Below are positions 4,911 through 8,010 of a stretch of DNA of 8,010 nt, piece by piece. Position 1 is the stretch's first letter; every line of letters begins with the position of its first letter. A program made the position numbers and the translations under genes. The stretch covers positions 1 through 8,010 of the forward strand of contig JAYWHK010000226.1 of NCBI GenBank assembly GCA_043777755.1. Direction: 5' to 3'. The stretch is from CANHEE01 sp043777755 (lineage in GTDB: Bacteria > Bacteroidota > Bacteroidia > Chitinophagales > Saprospiraceae). The notes below the pieces were generated by a model. The model was not told the DNA's origin. It saw only the letters and a list, made by a program, of their open reading frames with translations, and searched no databases.

Positions 4911-5816
4911 GCTTTATTATTAACAGATGTTTGGAGCAATGAGATTGCCCAGAATATTTATCCTGACGACAGCTTTGTTGTGCATAGTCGCAATGACAAT
5001 GCTTATGTAGATCATGATTTTGTAAGATTGCCGCAGTCAGGTGCAAAACCTAAGTCGGCTCGAAATAGAACGGTTTTTCCTGCGGCAATTACAGAGCGTA
5101 TAGATGCTTTGGTTTCGTATCAAATGCAGTGGTTCTCTACTGACCCTACTCGAATTCGCAATGCGGAGCAACACGCTTTGAGCTATGCGAAGCGCAAAGA
5201 TGTAGCGCAAGACCATGTTGCAGTATTACAACAAGATGCAAGTGAGTATTTATTGTCGGTTTGGTCGGGCAATAGTGCAGCAACGGTGAGTGTAACGTCT
5301 GGTCCTTTGCGTGCTGCAAGTGCTGTTGGTGCAACTGGAAATCGTAAATCATTGACTTTGGCTGATGTGAAAACTGCCATGACTAAGATGGACTTGCAAA
5401 ACATACCTCGCAAAGGTCGAAAGATTTTGTTGAATCCAATTTTTCACAGCGACCTTTTGGATGACACAAAATTGACAAGTCGTGACTATACGCCTGAGAA
5501 TGGTGGCAATATGATGGAAGGCAAGGTCGGTATGCTTTGGGGTTTTGAGGTTTTTGTTCGCAGCAGTGTTAATAGCTATGCTAACAATAGTTTCGCTCCA
5601 AAAGACCCTGTGGCTCTTCCAGCAGTTGATGATGATGCAGGAGCTTTGATTTGGCATCCTAACTTTGTTCGCCGTGCAGTAGGTACAACGGTGGTGAATA
5701 TCAATACTGGTGTAGCGGAGCATTATGGCGATATTTTGACTATGGAAGCATGGGCAGGAGGTACTGCTTGGTACATAGACCGTAGAGGTTCTATGAGTAT
5801 CAAAGAGTCGAAGTAA
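4908..5816 (+). CDS. Major capsid protein (Mu gpT-like type of Bacteroidota phages)
   Basis: The 302-residue protein sits directly after the protease-scaffold gene, where the major head subunit is expected, and is of the usual size for Mu-type capsid proteins. The N-terminal pattern (WSNEIAQNIYPDDSFV at 9-24, then NAYVDHDFVRLPQSGAKP at 31-48) and the following RNRTVFPAAITERID stretch (52-66) match the N-arm/E-loop layout I know from Bacteroidota Mu-like capsids. ALSYAKRKDVAQDHVAVLQQ (90-109) would be a helix. LADVKTAMTKMDLQNIP (151-167) followed by KILLNP (172-177) fits the region where HK97-fold proteins have the spine helix and following strand. The C-terminal HPNFVRRAVGTTVVNIN and HYGDILTMEAWAG (250-285) fit the P- and A-domain strands. 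No obvious N-terminal delta domain precedes it, consistent with a separate scaffold. The HK97 fold is inferred from context and pattern, not from a structure search. Confidence 0.85.
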   Translation: MALLLTDVWSNEIAQNIYPDDSFVVHSRNDNAYVDHDFVRLPQSGAKPKSARNRTVFPAAITERIDALVSYQMQWFSTDPTRIRNAEQHALSYAKRKDVAQDHVAVLQQDASEYLLSVWSGNSAATVSVTSGPLRAASAVGATGNRKSLTLADVKTAMTKMDLQNIPRKGRKILLNPIFHSDLLDDTKLTSRDYTPENGGNMMEGKVGMLWGFEVFVRSSVNSYANNSFAPKDPVALPAVDDDAGALIWHPNFVRRAVGTTVVNINTGVAEHYGDILTMEAWAGGTAWYIDRRGSMSIKESK

Positions 5817-5846
5817 TCTTATTTTTAAACTTTAATTTTCTTTAAT

Positions 5847-6191
5847 ATGGAAAATCCAACTCCACCTACGGGAGTCACTCCCGTAGTAGATGAAAATACA
5901 GGTGCAAAAACACCTACGCCCAATGAGCCAGCTGTAAATACTGGTGGTGATGCCCCTTCAAAAGATAAGGTCGCTCAAAAAAAGGAAGCAACCGTCAAAG
6001 CGGTAGAGGTGCAGCCTCGCACTGTGGAAGACAATATTTCGGATTTTTTTAAGAGTAACCCTAATGCAGAAACGGTGTTGCGAGTAGGCGAATGTTTGTT
6101 TTTGACCTCTCATAGAGGTGCAGCAGATGAGTACGGCTCACGCAACAGTCTTGCAGTGCAAGAAATTGTTAATCCAAAAATGAAGGCTTAA
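5847..6191 (+). CDS. Small virion-module protein of unknown function
   Basis: I do not firmly recognise this 114-residue protein. Residues 1-55 are Pro/Thr/Ala/Lys-rich and probably disordered. Residues 60-114 look folded, with DFFKSNPNAETVLRVGECLFLTS (65-87) and then a stretch ending NSLAVQEIVNPKMKA. The arrangement of a helix, NPN, hydrophobic strand, FLTS, then a helix and VQEI resembles short proteins encoded between capsid and tail genes in Bacteroidota prophages, whose role is unknown to me. It occupies the place of Mu gp35-type head genes. There is no signal peptide or membrane segment. Its TAA overlaps the sheath ATG by one base (TAATG), implying translational coupling. Positions 5866-5886, codons 7-14, form a perfect inverted repeat with a possible effect on translation. 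A capsid decoration or head-completion role is only a guess from position. Confidence 0.75.
   Translation: MENPTPPTGVTPVVDENTGAKTPTPNEPAVNTGGDAPSKDKVAQKKEATVKAVEVQPRTVEDNISDFFKSNPNAETVLRVGECLFLTSHRGAADEYGSRNSLAVQEIVNPKMKA
5866..5886 (+). repeat. Perfect 21-bp inverted repeat inside the start of the 114-aa gene
   Basis: CTACGGGAGT (5866-5875) and ACTCCCGTAG (5877-5886) are exact reverse complements around a single C. In RNA an 8-bp stem with a 5-base loop would form 19 bases after the start codon's A. No T-run follows, so it is not an intrinsic terminator. It could slow translation or protect the RNA between the capsid and tail genes, or be a small repeat insertion kept in frame in a disordered region. 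Confidence 0.6.
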
Positions 6192-7333
6192 TGCAAAATA
6201 TATCTATTGTAACCAGTAGCAACGGGCTTGGTCGAAAAAACGACAATGCAGACAATGTGAGTGCGTTGATGTTTTATATTGTTGCGCCAGCGTCATGGGG
6301 CGCAGGCGCAACAGTAAAGAGCTACCGCAATATTGCTGCTGTGAAAGCTGACGGCATTGTTGAAGGTTCTGCCATTTATGGCATCGTGCATTATCAGGCT
6401 TCGGAGTTTTTTAGACTTTCGCCAGGTGCAGAGCTTTTGTTGATTTTGACAGGAAATGGATTCACCTTGCCGAATGGTCTTGTGCAACATCCTTTGCTGG
6501 CTGGACGGGTAAGACAACTTGCGGTGTTGGAAACTGATTTGGCTGCCGCTGTTCCACAATGGCAAAGTTATGCCAGTAGTGCAGAAAGTAATTTCAAAGC
6601 ACCTTTGAGCATTTTGATTGGTTATTATCCTACAGCAGCTGGTCTTCCAGCAAATATGAGTACGATGAACGCTCCGAGAGTGAGCGTATTGTGTTGTGGT
6701 GATGGAGCTGGTAAAGGATTTGCCTTGGCAACTGCCTTGGGTCGTTCTTACGTTCCAGCTTTGGGTGCGCTTTTGGGCGCAGTAGCAAAAGCAAAAGTGA
6801 ACGAAAGCATCGCTTGGGTGGAGGTGTTTAACATTTCTGACGGTACGGAATACAATGTAATAAGAGATAGTAATGGTCAAAACAATGCTGAATTGACATT
6901 TACAGACTTGATGCACCGTTGTATTGTTTTGCGAAAATACGTTGGCATAGCTGGTACTTATTTTGGTGACAACCATACCTGTTCGGCTCAGGCTGGAAAT
7001 GACTTTGCTTACATGAACGATGTGCGCACGATGGACAAGGCAAAGCGTTTGTTGTATGCTGCTTATTTGCCAATGTTGGGTTCTCCACTGAAAGTAGAGC
7101 CTGTAACGGGTACATTGGATAGTGTCGTTCTTGAAAGATTTAAAGTGGCTGGCGAAAATGCACTTTCTGAAATGTTTAACAATGAAGAAGTGAGTGGCTT
7201 TCAGATTTATGTCGATCCTAATCAAAATGTTTTGCAAACTGGATTTATGCAAGTGAACATAGAAATCGTACCTTATGGCACGGCTCGTAACATTGTGTTG
7301 AGCGTTGGTTACGCTTTAAAACTTACGGTGTAG
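6191..7333 (+). CDS. Contractile tail sheath-like protein (DUF2586)
   Basis: The 380-residue protein fits the DUF2586 family, the tail sheath type common in Bacteroidota Mu-like prophages. Supporting stretches are the N-terminal ISIVTSSNGLGR (4-15) and the central FKAPLSILIGYYP (135-147). The region VSVLCCGDG then ATALGRSYVPALGALLGAVAKAKVNESIAWVE (165-211) also fits. The sheath-type late segment includes KYVGIAGTYFGDNHTC (249-264), DFAYMNDVRTMDKAKRLLYAAYLP (271-294) and VEPVTGTL (302-309). The C-terminal YVDPNQNVLQT and VNIEIVPYGTARNIVLSVGYAL (340-376) resembles the beta-rich end through which sheath subunits interlock. Around the tail tube it would contract to drive infection. Its ATG overlaps the preceding stop by one base, and a 1-base gap separates it from the next gene. 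The stretch GDGAGKG (170-176) is not a true P-loop. No tail tube gene follows directly, which is unusual for Mu-type order. Confidence 0.82.
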   Translation: MQNISIVTSSNGLGRKNDNADNVSALMFYIVAPASWGAGATVKSYRNIAAVKADGIVEGSAIYGIVHYQASEFFRLSPGAELLLILTGNGFTLPNGLVQHPLLAGRVRQLAVLETDLAAAVPQWQSYASSAESNFKAPLSILIGYYPTAAGLPANMSTMNAPRVSVLCCGDGAGKGFALATALGRSYVPALGALLGAVAKAKVNESIAWVEVFNISDGTEYNVIRDSNGQNNAELTFTDLMHRCIVLRKYVGIAGTYFGDNHTCSAQAGNDFAYMNDVRTMDKAKRLLYAAYLPMLGSPLKVEPVTGTLDSVVLERFKVAGENALSEMFNNEEVSGFQIYVDPNQNVLQTGFMQVNIEIVPYGTARNIVLSVGYALKLTV

Positions 7334-7334
7334 T

Positions 7335-7610
7335 ATGAAAGATTTGCTTTTGGAAAACAATGACTTGGGTATTGAAAATGGCGATTTGGTCATTGACGAA
7401 TCTGATGAGCAAAATGTCGTATTGCTTTTGAGACTGAGCAAGGGCAATATCAAACAATACCCTTTGGTTGGTTTTGGAGAAGAACGTCTTTTGGGCGGAG
7501 TTGTTGATGCGAAAATGCGGAGGGCAATACAAATGGCGGTTGGAGAAGACGGTTATCAGGTTGCTGGTTTTTCACAAGATGCCAACGGGTATCTAAACGT
7601 AGAAATATGA
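7335..7610 (+). CDS. Small tail/baseplate protein in the gp46 or gp25/W position
   Basis: This 91-residue protein begins with acidic short strands (LLLENNDLGIENGDLVIDES, residues 4-23), then DEQNVVLLLRLSKGNIKQYPLVGFG (24-48), and ends DGYQVAGFSQDANGYLNVEI. The run 'ENGDLVI..S..QNV.LLL...KG..K..P..G.G' matches a short protein found after DUF2586 sheath genes in Bacteroidota prophages. It also resembles the beginning of Mu gp46/T4 gp25-type baseplate wedge proteins, where a hydrophobic segment is followed by a G-x-x-P-x-x-G-x-G turn. It lacks the EPR motif typical of gp25 proteins, so membership of that family is not shown. Its ATG comes one base after the sheath stop and its stop overlaps the next start by four bases (ATGA), so all three are translationally coupled. 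A baseplate role is inferred. Confidence 0.7.
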   Translation: MKDLLLENNDLGIENGDLVIDESDEQNVVLLLRLSKGNIKQYPLVGFGEERLLGGVVDAKMRRAIQMAVGEDGYQVAGFSQDANGYLNVEI

Positions 7611-7963
7611 AAATGATACAAAGTTTGCTTGAGCAAACGATTTGGGACGTGGCTTTGCAGCATTATGGTAGCGTAGAAGGTGTTGAATATCTTTTGGAGG
7701 ATAATCCAAATTGTATCAATGCCGATGGTGTTATACCGAATGGACAATCTTACCGTATTCGACGAAATGTTTATACGGATAAAAAAGTAGTGTTGGGCTA
7801 TGAAGGGTACATACCTGTTACTGATGGTGGTATTGATACAGCAGTAGTATTGATTGATGAAAATGGTGATTATTTGTTTGATGAAAGTGGTGATGTGGTG
7901 ACCTCCCTAAATCCCAATGTCATTAAGCTAAGGAATTTGAATCTATATTTTATAAATAATTGA
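7607..7963 (+). CDS. LysM-like tail protein, probably with a replaced C-terminus
   Basis: Residues 8-53 of this 118-residue protein form a LysM-like unit. LEQTIWDVALQHYGSVEGVEYLLEDNP (8-34) corresponds to the first helices and INADGVIPNGQSYRI (37-51) to the closing turn and strand. In phage tails such domains (compare P2 gpX and T4 gp53-like) bridge tail tube, baseplate and tape-measure assembly rather than cut peptidoglycan. Residues 79-96 read VVLIDENGDYLFDESGDV. The last ~20 residues, from about TSLNPNVIKLR to the stop, are encoded by the dispersed repeat at 7902-7932 and the A/T-rich sequence after it, so the original C-terminus may be lost. ATG at 7607 overlaps the preceding stop (ATGA); a second ATG at 7613 would remove two residues. 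The LysM reading is moderately sure; the replaced end is an inference from the repeat. Confidence 0.75.
   Translation: MKMIQSLLEQTIWDVALQHYGSVEGVEYLLEDNPNCINADGVIPNGQSYRIRRNVYTDKKVVLGYEGYIPVTDGGIDTAVVLIDENGDYLFDESGDVVTSLNPNVIKLRNLNLYFINN
7902..7932 (+). repeat. Dispersed repeat, right flanking copy, inside the end of the last tail gene
   Basis: CAATGTCATTAAGCTAAG (7915-7932) is an exact inverse copy of 78-95, and CCTCCCT (7902-7908) lies at the same distance from it as in the left copy. The bases between differ, reading AAATCC here, which instead matches the CCTAAATCC of the repeat at 1261-1269. The repeat is read in frame as the C-terminal codons of the LysM-like gene. Confidence 0.7.
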
Positions 7964-8010
7964 TTTTCAATATTTTAAATATTTTATAAATCTTCAAAAT
8001 ACTGTAAAAT
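7964..8010. other. A/T-rich tail of the window, no gene
   Basis: These 47 bases are almost entirely A and T (TATTTTAAATATTTTATAAA and similar). They resemble the A/T-rich sequence at 1-77, which flanks the other repeat copy on its outer side. No terminator with a stable stem is visible, and no further tail gene starts before the end. Confidence 0.5.

Noticed and set aside
6698..6718. A P-loop-like GDGAGKG stretch in the sheath protein
   Set aside because: It lacks the Ser/Thr after GK and the rest of an ATPase domain. Glycine-rich turns are common in sheath proteins.
6293..7252. A 319-codon open frame on the minus strand opposite the sheath gene
   Set aside because: It is fully antisense to a well-supported DUF2586 gene, has Ser/Thr/Cys/His-rich composition without family motifs, and no plausible minus-strand neighbours. 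It is a frame shadow.
1..8010. A CRISPR array, tRNA gene or tRNA-associated attachment site
   Set aside because: No regularly spaced repeats of 24-40 bases and no cloverleaf-forming stretch were seen. The flanking 18-bp copies are inverted, not direct, so they do not fit att sites.

Overview
The window holds the head-and-tail morphogenesis module of a Mu-like (transposable-phage-type) contractile-tailed phage, most likely a prophage or prophage remnant in a member of the Bacteroidota. Three things point to the host group. Genes start without Shine-Dalgarno sequences behind A/T-rich leaders. The two clearest promoters have the Bacteroidota form TTG-N20-TAnnTTTG. The protein families (DUF2586 sheath, LysM-type tail protein, the particular Mu-like capsid and TerL types) resemble those of Bacteroidota prophages. 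No search was run, so all family names rest on reading motifs in the translated sequence.

Layout: the genes form two diverging arms around a short control region at about 3773-3930. The left arm (minus strand) reads terS (3772-3308), terL (3292-1712), a 470-base non-coding stretch (1711-1242), an N-acetylmuramoyl-L-alanine amidase endolysin (1241-633) and a Mu gp36-like DUF1320 connector protein (589-173). The right arm (plus strand) reads an HK97-type prohead protease with a fused scaffold-like tail (3931-4875), the major capsid protein (4908-5816), a small protein of unknown role (5847-6191), a DUF2586 tail sheath (6191-7333), a small gp46/gp25-position protein (7335-7610) and a LysM-like tail protein (7607-7963). 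From the capsid gene onward the right arm is tightly packed, with 1- and 4-base start/stop overlaps or a 1-base gap at the last three junctions.

How it works together: protease, scaffold and capsid build the prohead. TerS and TerL package DNA into it. The gp36-like protein would sit at the head-tail joint. The sheath and the last two proteins belong to the contractile tail and baseplate. The amidase would release progeny. Portal, minor head protein, tail tube, tape measure and the transposition and early genes are not in this window.

The most striking non-coding signal is a 57-bp near-perfect palindrome (3816-3872, 26-bp arms, one mismatch) lying exactly 7 bp from the -33 box of each of two diverging promoters of identical geometry. 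It looks like a shared control site for the whole morphogenesis module. Second, the module is flanked by inverted copies of an 18-bp sequence (78-95 and 7915-7932) belonging to a family of dispersed G/C-rich repeats. More members lie at the gene borders of the left arm. The right copy supplies the last codons and stop of the final tail gene, and another repeat supplies the terL stop. This suggests that repeats cut or rearranged the phage genome. A third signal is a diverged ~80-bp direct repeat (1386-1465 and 1583-1661) with GTTATAT boxes at 10-bp spacing.
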